From the NCBI RefSeq assembly GCF_000315625.1, contig NW_005434578.1, forward strand, positions 23,779-87,778: a stretch of DNA of 64,000 bases, in the 5' to 3' direction. Of this stretch, positions 10,891-22,370 are shown one piece after another (the stretch's first letter is position 1; each line of letters begins with the position of its first letter). The notes under the pieces were generated by a model, which worked only from the letters and a program-made list of their open reading frames with translations, searched no databases and had not been told where the DNA came from. Source of the DNA: Guillardia theta CCMP2712. Taxonomy: Eukaryota > Cryptophyceae > Pyrenomonadales > Geminigeraceae. A program made the position numbers and the translations under genes.

Positions 10891-12610
10891 TTAAAGTAAA
10901 TGATCAATGATGACAGTGAACGCCAGAGCTGGCCGCAGTACCTTGCCCTCGTCAACGTTGCTGAGCTCCTCGAGATCTTCAGGGGTCAGGATCACGTTCA
11001 CAGCGCCGGCATTTTCCTGCCAAGAGGGAGGAGGGAGGAGGGAGGAGGGAGGAGGGAGGAGGGAGGAGGGAGGAGGGAGGAGGGAGGAGGGAGGAGGGAG
11101 GAGGGAGGAGTCAGCCGAGATCAGCGCGTGCCTCTCACACTCGCCTCCATCCGCTCTGGTGATTTGGTGCCAGGGATTGGGAAAACATCTGGAGCGAACG
11201 AAAGAAAGGATTTCAACGGTCACTGTGACGCACACTGCAGCTCACGCACTCACCATTCCCCTGGTTCAGGAGCCAGGCAAGAGCAACTTGGGCAGGGGTG
11301 CAGCCCTTTCGGTCGGCAACAGCCTAGGTGGGATGAGCAAGAACAGGTGCTGAAAGTCACGATCACCTTGATCTTGAGTGCATTCTGATAGTTGGCATCG
11401 AAGTTTTCTGGGCTCGGAGGCATCAGCAACGCGGCCCAGGGAAGGAGGTCTTATGGATACCCTCGTTAAATCTTGGGTTGAATCTCCGCATATCAGTGGC
11501 TTGGATGTCATCTCTCGACTGAAAACCATGTTCAGCAGTACAAACAAGCTTGGCCTGCTTCTCGACCTTGAATTTCTGTGAGAGCATCCCTCTGCCTAGA
11601 GGCGAGTATGGCACGATGGCCACTCCGAGCTCTCGAGCTGTCGGCACAATCTCCGCCTCGATATCACGCGTCTGCAGCGACCACTCCATCTGCGCACAGG
11701 CTCAGATGTTCACTAGACTGCGGGCTGCTTGCCTGGATTGCTGTGATTGGCTGCACGGCATGAGCTGCTCTAAGTTCCGCGGCGGTGCACTCGGACAAGC
11801 CGACGTACTTGACCTTTCCTTCGGCGATGAGCTTCTTGACTTCTTCCATCGTCTCCTCGATGGAGGTGGTTGAGTCCATCCGATGCTGCAAACGACAGCT
11901 TTAGTTATGGGCAGAGCCGAGCATGAGAGCTCCACGAGAAATCATTCAGATCTTTATCTTTCTAGCAACCAGCACTAATTGCTGCGTATCGGGCATCACC
12001 GGAAGTCTTACCATGTAGTAGAGATCGATGTAGTTTGTCCCAAGGCGCCTTAGACTGTCTTCGCAATGTCTACGAACTTCAAGAAGGGGTCATACGTTTC
12101 GGAAAGCAGAATCAACCAAGGCAAGACAGGACAACGCCAAGTAAGTATTTCTCTCTGGAAAGCGGATACTACCATGTTCAGGTCTTCCCATGTGTGGAAC
12201 TGGCGTCATATCTGCTGCAAACTCTACACCGAACTTGGTGGCGATGATGAATTTTTCTCTGGATCGCATTCAGAGTGAGGATCACGTACCCGCTTACATG
12301 TTGTGCTACCTTCCATGCTTCTTGATGGCTTTTCCAACCAACTCTTCATTCGTCTTCCCAGATACCTTATTCTGGTATATCCATGCAGTGTCCTGAGAAC
12401 AATGAGTGAACTTTCGTTCCACATTCACAGACGAAGCTCTACCAGGAAGTTGATACCAAGTTCCAGGGCTTTGTCGATGGTCTTGAGCGACAACTGTTCT
12501 TGCGCTTCGTCCTGAGCAGCATCGTAGAATGCCGTCATGCCCATGCACCCCAACCCCATAGGAGGAGCCATGAGCCCTTGCGACCCAAGCCTTCTGGCCT
12601 TCATCGGCAT
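10891..12610 (-). CDS. Aldo/keto reductase
   Basis: NAD(P)H-dependent oxidoreductase of the TIM-barrel aldo/keto reductase family; the substrate is not predictable. Eleven exons: 12610-12443, 12392-12310, 12258-12173, 12076-12012, 11885-11733, 11689-11567, 11518-11461, 11407-11367, 11323-11254, 11188-11139, 11016-10891. They total 1023 nt, 340 residues, normal length. Motifs in order: [11 protein letters not shown], the catalytic-Asp/Tyr segment [27 protein letters not shown] with the active-site His, [28 protein letters not shown] and the cofactor-binding VFPIPGTKS. The intron after 11733 starts with GC (atccag|gcaagc). Most introns are 41-60 bp. In-frame sequence continues upstream of the ATG, so a leader is possible. 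Closest in type to the plant and fungal perakine-reductase-like group. Confidence 0.92.
11029..11110. repeat. GAGGGAG heptanucleotide tandem repeat, intronic
   Basis: About eleven copies of a 7-bp unit, inside the last intron of the aldo/keto reductase gene. Confidence 0.85.
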
Positions 12611-13018
12611 GGTTGCCAACCGGTTCTTGTTGGCCACAGGCGAGGGTCGCAATCGCATAAAGGTTGGTCGGGGTGGTGGGTGGGGTAGTGTATTTACAGG
12701 GGTAGTAAACAGAGAAAAGAGGGGTGAGAAAGGAGTCGGGGGGGCGGGATTCTTACACATGGTAGGGTAGTGGACTGGTGGAGTAGTCTCTACAAGGCTC
12801 CTGGTGAACGAAAGGCGAAGCCGTGACCTCAACCTAGATCATCCAATCTTGTTTTCCCACAAGGGGAGCCACATTTCTTCTTTTTGCCTACATTTTTTAA
12901 TAATTTCAAAATTTTCTAGTAATAAATAGATTTATACTACTCAATATTTTCAGGGTCCGTTGAATTCATGGAATCTTCATGCGTTTCAGTTGGAGGAGTA
13001 GTGAAGTGAGGAGTTTCA
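12611..13018. other. Divergent intergenic region
   Basis: Between the divergent starts of the reductase (-) and a small charged protein (+). The left part is GGGGTAG-rich, the right part AT-rich (12870-12960). It probably carries both promoters; no specific motif can be assigned. Confidence 0.5.
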
Positions 13019-13919
13019 ATGGCGGGAGAGCTTCAAAAATGGAGGGAGTGGAGGAGAGACCGGGAGAAGGAGGAGAAGCAGGAGCAGCAGGAGAAGCAGG
13101 AGCAGCAGCAGGATGAGCGAGAGGGAGATGTTGCGAAGAAGGTTATGGTGTTGTAAGGTGACGGGGAGGTGAGAACAGGCTCTGAGAGATCGTTCTGATG
13201 TTTGAGGTTTGAAGAAGAGGATGAAAGCAAGGGACAAACGCACCTGAACCACTCTGTGCGAGCTCTGCATGACGATCATTGCAGCAGGCATGGGAGGTCA
13301 TTGGCATGATTCGCGCGCTGGTACACAAAACCAGGGAAACCACATCGGCGACAGGCCGTGCGTCCGACAGTCCAAGCTGTACCGCAAGTAGACGCCATGC
13401 TCCTCTGAACCAGCTCGTTGCTAACATTCCTGTAAGGTATGAGAGTGGAAATTCGATCAAGGACCTTCTCGGCCAGGGATCGTTGAAGTGGGATGAAAAC
13501 AGGAAGCAAGGAGCGTACAGCGGCAAGGTCCATGGCGCACGGGCAGGAAGTGGGTCTGACAGGCATGCAGGTCTATGATCACAACAAGGCAGACCACTCC
13601 TTGGCAGCGAAGACACGCGAGCGAACAGTGCAAGACAACCAGGAGGCGATAAAGATGGCAGAGGAAGCTCAGAGGAGGATGCCTGCGTACCCCCTGGCCC
13701 CTCAGTACATGGAGGAGGAAGCGCCTGCGGTGCGGCTAGTCCCGTCCAACCCAAGGAGGTGTGCATGGACGTAGCTGTGGGCCGTTGAGTGACGTGAGAG
13801 GGAGCAGGGTCTCGAACAAGTTCTCCTTCATCAACGAGGGGATGGGTGACGACGGGAGCTTCGATCACGCTTTCGGGCGCACGACGGCCCCATCGTACTC
13901 GTCGCGTGCTGGAGAGTAG
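13019..13919 (+). CDS. Unrecognised small charged protein (spliced)
   Basis: The ATG at 13019 opens a 41-codon exon (to 13141) extremely rich in Glu, Gln, Lys and Arg. Later exons are 13477-13527 (GSLKWDENRK; it may begin earlier), 13571-13758 (YDHNKADHSLAAKTRERT) and 13808-13919 (VSNKFSFINEGMGDDGSFDH, stop TAG). Junctions from 13527 onward are in phase. The link between the first exon and 13477 is not resolved: candidate coding sequence lies at about 13205-13300 (FEEEDESKGQTHLNHS). No domain is recognised. The style, charged helices plus short conserved-looking patches, is that of a cytoskeletal or axonemal accessory protein, but that is only an impression. Confidence 0.5.
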
Positions 13920-14176
13920 CTGAGCTGACGTGCTTGCAGGGTCCTCCAGACGCGGCCATGGTAGGTGTCTAGTCCTCGACGAGCAGGATGACTTGTCTTG
14001 ATGCCCTTGGCGTGCTCTCGCGGGAGAGCTTTTCAACACACCCCAGTTTTTTTCAGCATCATGTACACTAAGCGAGTTACTTATGAGTTACAATCCCTTC
14101 TCAACTACACCGCTCTTTGGCCTCTGCCCCTCGCCGCTGCACCTCTTCCCTCAACTCCCGATCTCTTCCTCTCTCC

Positions 14177-14432
14177 TCAGTCAATCAGAAACCCAAAGAG
14201 GCTGAACTCGTCAATGTCACCCCGTTTCAAAACATCTTCCAGGAAGCGGCTGCTCGGTACCAGCACGAGTTTGCTCGGACAGACCTTCCCCTCGAGCTCC
14301 AGTGAAGCGAAGGCAACTGCGCCTCCCTTTTGCAGCAGCTGGATAAACCCTATCCATGCATCGGATTTGAATCCTGCCATTGACATCATCACCGCAGTCA
14401 ATAACATCACCATCATCACCATCACCACCACT

Positions 14433-14466
<34 letters not shown>

Positions 14467-17400
14467 CCATCATCACCACCATCACCATCACCATCATCAT
14501 CACCACCACCATCACCATCATCATCATCATCACCATCATCATCACCATCATCACCACCACCGCCACCGCCACCACCACCGCCATCACCACCGCCACCATC
14601 ATCATCACTACCACCACCATCATCATCATCGTTGCCATCGTCATCAGAGAGCTATCTTCTCCATCCCATGCAATGTTCGCTCCCTCTTTCACTACGCTCA
14701 CATGGCATCATGCTTCTCTTCCCCCTCACCCACCTTGCGTTGACTCCATCTTCACCCACTGCATCCTTTCCAGCTGACGCTTCTGCAGCAAAGTCAGTGC
14801 AAGCCAGGCAAACTTGTTGACGTACAAATCTTGACAGGTGGTACGCAGGCCTTAGATGCACAATGTCAACCCGCGCTATCTTCGCCTCGTCCTTGAACGG
14901 CGATGATTCCACCCGCCCGCCATTGGCGAAGAACTTTGGCATTTCCGACGGAGCAGACCTGTCCGTCTTGTGATTACGAGGACGAACATGAGGAGAGGCG
15001 GGGGGAGGGGGCCGTGTACGAGGCTCGAGCCTCAGCGGGATGCAAGGGATGCCAAAGACGAGAGGAGAGGGGCGAGGAGAGTACAGAAAGAGGAAAGAGG
15101 AGAGCAGGGAAGAAGAGAGGCGCCGACGAGCGTAGGGAGCAGGTGGGGTGGGGACGGGGGGAGGGAAGGGAGCTGGCGGGGAGCGACAGTGCTTACCCGA
15201 GGAACTTTACCCCGACATAGCTCATGTAGCAACCAGCCTGGCAGACAACCGCGTCCATATGCCTCGTCTGCTTCATCACTGTGCTCGCTGACTGCTGCTC
15301 TGACCGATTGGAGGGCTGCTTCTCAGAGGGCCTCCTGCCCCCTCCTCTCCCCTCATCTCCTGACTTCTGGAATTTCCTGTCCTGCGAGCTCTCCTCCCGC
15401 GGATCTCTCTCCTCCCTCGCGTCAAGCTTGCGCTTCCCGTGCTGACCGTGCGAGCTCGCGGTCGAGCTGTAGAGCGAGTCTGCTTGCCTCCTCCCTTCCT
15501 TCCTGATACTGCCGTCCTGTGTGCTCTTGCTGTGCTTCTGCGTCTCAGCCACTCGTTCGCTCCTGTCATGTTTGGATGGGCTGGAGGAGGAGGAGGAGGA
15601 GGCAGCAGCGGGGAGGGCGTTCTCGGCAGGTCTTTTGGTCGGCACCTTGCTGTCACCTCTGCCCTTGAGCTTGGGGATGGGGGTCAAGTCGATGGCGCTT
15701 CCTCTCGGGGTAAAGGTCTTGGGGGATGAAGTGGCCGAGTTGTCGTGGGCAGAGGTTTGGATGGGGACAGGCTGATGTCAAAGTGAGAGGAGCCGAGAGG
15801 AGGGGGAAGGACGCAACAGAAGGAAGATTAGGGAGGGAGAGGAGGAGAGGACGGAGGTGCAAACGAGCGGGTGGGAGACAAGAGCTAGCTGAGGGTCACC
15901 GGAGGCCTCTTGTGCTGGTAGTGCCCCCTAGCTCCTCCGACCGGCTCCTGCGACTTCTTCATGTGCTGTACAGCACTCTTATCTGCATGGCGGGTCATGG
16001 AAAGAAGGGGGCAGGACGAGGTACATTTCTCGACTGAGGTCTTGTCAGGGCCGTTGGTCTGTCTGTTTGGACACGAGGATCATGGCTGCTGCAAGGGTAG
16101 AGGAAGGACGAGGACGAGGCAGAAGAGAGAACGGCAAGTGGCAAGAAAGAGGCAGAGGCAGAGGCAGAGGCAGAGGCAGAGGCAGAGGCAGAGGCAGAGG
16201 CAGAGGCAGAGGCAGAGGCAGAGGCAGAGGCAGAGGCAGGAAAGTCGTAAAGGGAAAGGAGCAAAGAAGAGGAGGGTGGAAGGAAGGGTAAAACAGTTGA
16301 AATTGAGGGAGCGGCTACCGTCTCAGGTCCTCTGGCCAGCTCATCTCGTAAAATTCTTTGAGCTTCTTTGCTGCCGCCGATTGATCTTGACTTGGGTACC
16401 CGAAGGCCTTTGCTGCTGCTCGCCACTGGATCTTGTCGAACCCTCCGTTGTCTTTCACCTGCAAGTACATCAGGCCCTCTCTCCCCTCCTAAACTTCACT
16501 TCTTACGTAGGCATACAGCTTGCCGATGTAGACTTCCATGTCAAGGATGTTCCAGCTGAGCGCGACACGCTGCGAGACGAAGAGATCAGATGCCTTGAGC
16601 CTTGCGACGCACCTCCCTCCCCTTACTTCGACTCTCTTGGGAAGCTGATCTGGCGGGATCGACCGCAAGGAGTCCGAGGCTCGGACCACTCTCCCTCCGT
16701 CCACGATGATCTCCTTGGAGGCTTTTTTGGAAATCTTGCGGGAGCTCTTCTTGGTGGGCAGGGAGGCGCCGCTGACCTGACAAGTCCGAGTTAGAAGTGC
16801 GGGAGAGGNNNNNNNNNNNNNNNNNNNNNNNNNNNNNNNNNNNNNNNNNNNNNNNNNNNNNNNNNNNNNNNNNNNNNNNNNNNNNNNNNNNNNNNNNNNN
16901 NNNNNNNNGAGGGGAGGGGAGGGGAGGGAGGGGAGGGGAGGGGAGCAGAGGGGGTGGAGAGGGGCCAGGGAGAGGAAGAGCGGGAGAGGAAAGGAGCAGC
17001 TCATCAAACAACTCACTCGTGACTTGACAGCGGCGTTCTTGCTCGGATGCTCCACCCCCCTTGTCTGTTTCATACATGCACGTCAGTCTCTCCACCGTCC
17101 CTTTAGCTGGCTGCAATTTACCCGATCCCTGCTCCCCTCAGCTCTTGGCGTTTTGTCTTCTTCCTGTTTCTGACAATCTGCGCAGTACCAATGCTCCATC
17201 CTCAAAGCCCATTCCGCCCCGTTCGGATCTAGGCAGTAGGCATGGCATCCTCTATCACAGCCGTCGCATATAAGCATGATATTTTCATCTCTGCTGAATG
17301 TAAGTTCACAGACCATGCACTCTTGACCCTCGTCCGGTACTACGTTATCGTGAATCTGTTCATCATCCTTCTCGCCCTCTTCGGAGTCTTCATCGTTGTT

Positions 17401-18211
17401 CCACCCACCTCCCTCTTCCATCGCTTCCTCCTCTCTCTCTCCCTGGCTTCCACTATCACCATCATCGGGTTCATCTTCTCCAGATTCATCATCCGCATGT
17501 CTGGCTGTCTTGCGTCGAAACTTCGCCATGTCACCTTCATCCAAAGGCTCCTCTTCGTACTCTTGTGCAGCGTCGTCGAAAAACGATTTTTTCTTCTTCT
17601 TCCGCTTACCTCTAGCCTTGGGCCTCAGCTCTGGAGACTCTTGGCTCGAATATTCTTCATCTCCGGGTGCTGCCTCTGCCCCTATCGGGTCCTCAAAGTT
17701 CTCTTCCCCCTCCTCCCCATCACCTCCTCCTCTCCCTCTATCGGCACTGTATGAGGAGACCTTCCCGTCGTCAGCGGGAGCCATGACCTTCTTGGGTGTT
17801 GAGCTTCCCACGAGGAAATAATCACTCTCGTGCGCGCAGGGAAGGTGAACGAAGCGGTTTTCCCTGTTATGAACCCTCAGGGACGCCCTCGTCTTGTCAC
17901 ACAGGAAGCATCTCGTCTCCTTGCAAGACGACATGACACGGGAGGCTGCATTTTCCGGTTTTTCCCTCAGCACTTGTTCGGCGCTGATCTTCTCGCTCGC
18001 ATTGAGCTCAAAACTCCACAGCAGGCAGCCTTGGTGAAACTGCTGCTTCGGATTCTCACGACTACAGCAAGTCTCAGCTAAGAGAAGAGCAAACGGGGAA
18101 GGCAACTCACTCTGGACATGTTTTGCCGATGAGCAGGGACCGCAATTCCTCGTCCCTGAGCTCGCCTACTTCTAGCCCCAGGCCGCATAAAGCGCATCTT
18201 CCCGGTTCCAT
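14177..18211 (-). CDS. ePHD-PHD-ARID chromatin protein with SPOC-like C-terminus
   Basis: Nuclear chromatin reader. Exons: 18211-18111 (CALCGLG, start of an extended PHD), about 18083-17122, 17064-17027, 16776-16627, 16569-16507, 16458-16319, about 15982-15900, 15771-15197, 14958-14826, 14782-14734, 14373-14177. The long second exon completes an ePHD (HQGCLLWSF, CFLCDKTRASLRVH), then an acidic/basic linker and a classical PHD finger (CMVCELTFSRDENIMLICDG to WYCADC). Exons 16569-16319 encode an ARID DNA-binding domain (YIGKLYAYVKDNGGFDKIQW). After a Ser/Lys-rich linker, the last four exons read GGRVESSPF to CPSKLVLVPSSRFLEDVL, resembling a SPOC domain (tentative). The junctions 18111/18083 and 16319/15982 do not match in phase, so a small exon may be missing. 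An N gap lies in one intron. Confidence 0.8.
14395..14640. repeat. CAT/CAC trinucleotide tract, intronic
   Basis: Long imperfect CAT/CAC repeat between the exons ending at 14734 and starting at 14373 of the PHD/ARID gene. It is read as intron because the flanking exons join in phase without it. Confidence 0.8.
16147..16238. repeat. GGCAGA hexanucleotide tandem repeat, intronic
   Basis: About 15 perfect GGCAGA units within an intron of the PHD/ARID gene. Confidence 0.9.
16809..16908. other. Assembly gap of 100 N
   Basis: Exactly 100 N, flanked on the right by GGGGA repeats. It lies in the intron between exons 17064-17027 and 16776-16627 of the PHD/ARID gene. The round size suggests a placeholder. 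Confidence 0.95.
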
Positions 18212-18429
18212 CTCGTTGGCTGGGGAAGCAAACTGATTGTCAGGGCACAGATTCACACCGGCTCTCTCCCTTGACGCCTCCTCTTACCCCCCCCCCTCCC
18301 TTCCCCCTCTCCCCTCCCCCTCTCTCTTCCTGCCTCCATTTGTCTGCTCTGCCCCGCCCCCGCCCTTCCCTGCTCCCTTCATCCCTGCTACCAACATGCT
18401 TCCTGGTGAACGGGCTGTTTACTCACGGT

Positions 18430-19130
18430 TTTACTTAACTTTGAGTAAAAGTTAGCAAGTTTCCCGGGTTGCTGAGAAATTCCGAAGTTCGATCCGATGA
18501 TCTGGGAACCGTGAACTTGGAACCGGCCCGGATCCCGGGAAGTTCAGTGACTGAACTTGCCGCCTGTACACTGCCAGCCGGGCCGCGATGCCACTGGGCC
18601 AGTCAGTCACTGGCAGTCACGGGCACGGCGGCCGCCGAGTGCCAGTGCCGGTACCGTACGGTACCGGCCGTGACCGCCGGGGTACCGTGACTGGGCACTG
18701 CCCGGCCAGTCACGCGGCCACTGACGGTGTCACCACGGTGACGGAGGACGCGGCAGTGCTGGCAGTGCCGCCTCAGGCTCACTTCCCGGGGCCGTGACCG
18801 CCGCGCCCCCGGCCGCCGATCGGACAGTCCGGGTGATCGGACGGTCACGGTTTCGGAGGTACCGTACCACTGAGCGGCCGGGCCCGGCCCTGTTCGGACC
18901 GTCCTGTCCGACGTCCCGGTCCGGCGTGACAACACCGTCCGCCCGGGGGGCCGCCCCGGCCGGCGACCCTCGGACTCAGCCACCGACCGTCACCCGGTGA
19001 CCCGTACCGGGCCGGGCCGCCTCTCACTGTCAGTTACCCGGTCATAGTACCGTACTCAGTGGCACTGATCGGACCGGACCTGGGCCCGGGCCGAGCCTCG
19101 GAGCCTCCGAGTCTCGGAGGCTCGCATGCC
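18430..19130. repeat. GC-rich dispersed repeat island, large copy
   Basis: About 700 bp of very GC-rich, highly self-complementary sequence. It contains a perfect 22-bp palindrome at 18647-18668 (gccggtaccgt and its complement). Its left edge carries acttaactttgagtaaa at 18433-18449, shared with the islands at 31438 and 51449. Positions 18944-19029 are duplicated exactly at 21468-21553. No coding frame is credible. Confidence 0.75.
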
Positions 19131-19800
19131 GTTCACAAGGCCATATGCAGGCTCTAGCAAAATTGGTCTTTTTTTTTTCTCCTTGGGAAGGGGTTCATAT
19201 ATACACTTCCATTCAGCTACCCCGGTTTTTGCTCTATTACTGGGGGGTAGTGAGACAGGGATAAAGTAGGGTGGGGTGATTTGAATTATACTGGCGTGGT
19301 ACCCTGTCCCCCGCCTTACTTTTTGAAGCACTTCATTTTAATTGTTTAGTCAGCGCTTCAATCGTACACATCTACGTACGGATGAAGTGGCTCTGGTACA
19401 GTCTGTACTATTCTTTTAAAGTAATTTCGACAGGCGTCTCGAATCAGCCTCCACCCTAGTGACTTCCTTTGTCTGGAGGGGTAGAGGACCGAAAGATTCT
19501 CTCATACCCGTGCATTTCACTGTATCACGGTACGTGGGGGTGCTAATGGAAAAGAAGGCATTTCGATTGCCGTTGGAGCTCACCACGCCAATACCCCCGG
19601 TTCCCCTTCATCACCTTTACGAAAGGCGGGGTGGGTAGCTAGCAAAGAATACAAATCTACCCTTTGATTCAAGAGTTTGAAATTGGGAAATAGGGGGTAG
19701 GGTGCTATCTCCACTCTCCTTTCCCCAAATCCCCCCTCCCTGGGCAAGCAAGAGATGGCTGCTTGATCCTTCACCCGCATGCAACGACAAGTCATCATGG
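19131..19800. repeat. GGGGTAG-family dispersed repeat
   Basis: Patches rich in GGGGTAG and CTACCCC. The segment from about 19605 to 19780 (gagtttgaaattggga, atagggggtaggg, then a CCCTCCCTGGGCAAGCAAG block) is a diverged copy of 22190-22350. No gene is seen. Confidence 0.6.
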
Positions 19801-21463
19801 TGAGAGGCTTCGAATCTATTGCTGCTTGAATGTGGATGAGAATTTAATCGTCTAATGTATCCATGTAGATAGACTAAGACCTTTTCTTAGTCTCTGACTT
19901 TGAAAGAAAGTTTTGAATTCCGCTTCTCTTACATGACTGCATGACAGAGAAAGCTGTCTAGGAATGAAGATGTCTTTAGAATACATTGAAAAAGATGAAT
20001 ACACCTTTTCTGCTCCCTTATTCGTTGTTTCAAGCATGAGAGCCGTATGTATGAGGATTCAGAGAGGAAGTATGGTTTACAATGCTGCACCATCAGTTTG
20101 CAAATGAGGTGCTTTCATGCACTCCAATCTTGCAAATATGCTAGAAACATTCAAGTATTTGCAGTTCAGATCCTCAAAAGCAACATCTTCACATTATTTC
20201 TGCTTGAGCATGCATTCAAAATGCTCAAGGATCAACATGCTCCACGTAGCTGTGGCGACATGGAAAGTCTGTTTCAACCACAGGATGAGAATCCTACAGC
20301 AATCAATGTGGCTTACTAGAGCTACAAGCATACATTGTGCATAATTAGGTTTATTTGCAACTTTTTGATGTATCTCTGCTATGCAGGCACAACGAAGAAA
20401 CCAATGTGAGGCTTATTGTGCTGACCATTGCGCATGTATTTGATGCTACTTGCGGTTGTCATTGTAATTAGATTATTGCAAAGAATGATACCTCATGAAT
20501 GTATAAAGATTTCTGCAATCAGATCACTACCACTTGTGATGTCGATCCCAAGCTTACAGTGAGTCGGAATGGTCTACAGGGGAAGCGATGTTTTCATCAT
20601 CATTCAACCCCTGCATGCATTCTGCATTTATGTTAAATGAAAGAAGATACAGAAATGCTCTTTAGCATGGCCTCGAATGCAAGACTGAGATCACTTTATT
20701 TCACAATAGAACAAATAATACATGTGTGCATACTGTGTTGACGGTTCAAATGTCCGACATCACAGCTAGATGAACGCTCAAAACTAATCCCACGCATCAA
20801 GAAATCAACACACTCTGCAAATCTCAGAAGTGGAGACTCTCGACGGTGTTCAAGGCTTAAGATGTCTTGATTGCCTCTGGCGGCATCAGTGTTTACATGC
20901 AATCAAACATCCTCACTGCAGTAGGCGAAATGCATGCAGAAATCTTGTGAAACAATCTATGCAATGCTTGATGTCTAATATAACAAGTGAGCTTGACTAA
21001 TTACGTGAATCTGCAACATGATGCAATCTCCATCAAACAAATCTTCAAGGCATCGCATGTGGAAAATATGCAATTCAAAAATCATTCATCGCAGGGAAGT
21101 ATCTTATGATTATTCTGCCATAAGGTTGGTGTCAAGTCAAAATGACAAGCGATCTCCTACACTGGATTCAAACCTCATGTTTTCATCATCTTGTTCTTCA
21201 TAATAACCTTTTGAACCATGGATCTCACAACGCCATTGCTGCACACTCTGTTGTCACCGAACGCATCACCACGAACCTAGCGGTCTCAGGTCTCAAACTG
21301 TGCTGACTAGAGAGCTTCAAACCTAACAAAGCCTTGCATGCTGAGATCTGATGCTGGCTACAGCAGCGGATGGTCTTACAGCGGCATCGTTGGAGGAGCA
21401 GCTTTGGTGCTACGTGCCGGCGTGTAGGGGAGACATGAGTCGGGCGTGTACGATGTTGAAAAC
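19801..21463. other. AT-rich gene-free stretch
   Basis: Moderately AT-rich sequence with many TGCAT and ATGCA words, and no reading frame above about 90 codons on either strand. No RNA gene is recognised. It may be decayed element sequence or regulatory DNA. Confidence 0.5.
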
Positions 21464-21564
21464 ATTTCGGGGGGCCGCCCCGGCCGGCGACCCTCGGACT
21501 CAGCCACCGACCGTCACCCGGTGACCCGTACCGGGCCGGGCCGCCTCTCACTGCCGTTGAAAAC
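21464..21564. mobile_element. Small GC-rich insertion with 9-bp direct repeats
   Basis: A 92-bp GC-rich block (21464-21555), of which 86 bp equal 18944-19029 exactly, sits in AT-rich DNA. It lies between two copies of gttgaaaac (21455-21463 and 21556-21564). This looks like a target-site duplication around a short non-autonomous insert. Confidence 0.5.
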
Positions 21565-22370
21565 TTGTTTGAATTCACACGCCACCCCAAAAAAAACTTT
21601 CTCGAAAAGAAGAGTGGAAATTAACGAAAGGAGTCTCGGAGGCTCGCCCGGAAGTCCGACGGTCGGCAGAGGTTTCAGTCAGGCGCTTAAAGTCAAGTTA
21701 CGCATAGCGTTGCCTTTCTCAATTGACCTTGGAGCTCTAAAACGTTTCGCGGTGAGGGTGGTAGATTCAAATCCACGCATACCACGCCTCATGTGGGGGC
21801 GGGGTGGGTCTTCCGACCGTGTTCCGAATTCAAATCACGAAGAGCCAAGCAGAACTTTTTCAGGGGTAGGGTCTTCTTGAGTACAATTTCTTGGTACCAG
21901 TTAGTACAGTCCGAACCATGTGACTTTGGTACTCTTTTGGTACCATTCGAGGTTCTCCCCTATGTATTGTACACATCCGGTACAAGTATAACCCCACTCC
22001 CATGAAAAATCTTCAAGCATGCTGGTGAATTGCTTCATCCCTTGAACCTGGGGCCTGTCCGATCAAATCATATGGGCATACATAAGAAAACTGCAAGCCT
22101 GTATGTGGGGTCGGCCTGAACCATCTTGAATTCAAATGAGAGGGGGTGATGGAGGCGGGACTCCTTCGGATCCGAGAACCCCTCCGTTTGAGTCATTTTG
22201 GGTGGTGGGGTGGGTATGGAGCACCCTCAACTACCCACCTTTGATCCAGTTTGAAACTCTACAATAGGGGGTGGGGGTAACACCCATTTCTCATTCCCCA
22301 AGCCCCCTCTCCCTGGACGAGCAAGAAGCGATGAAATGGTGCCTTCCTGACTCACCAGGATGAACTTTGA
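21565..22370. repeat. GGGGTAG-family dispersed repeat
   Basis: GGGGTGGG-rich stretches with several 'gaattcaaat' and 'attcaaatcc' words. The part from 22190 to 22350 pairs with 19605-19780. No coding sequence. Confidence 0.55.

Noticed and set aside
13143-14039. 298-codon minus frame
   Set aside because: Overlaps the + strand spliced gene; Pro/Ser/Leu composition is typical of an antisense frame and no splice-consistent start was found.
15961-16794. 277-codon + strand frame
   Set aside because: Crosses the GGCAGA repeat and is antisense to ARID exons.
21740-21790. Possible tRNA (gattcaaatccacgc resembles a T-arm)
   Set aside because: No acceptor stem or D/anticodon arms could be paired around it; similar attcaaat words recur in the repeat family.
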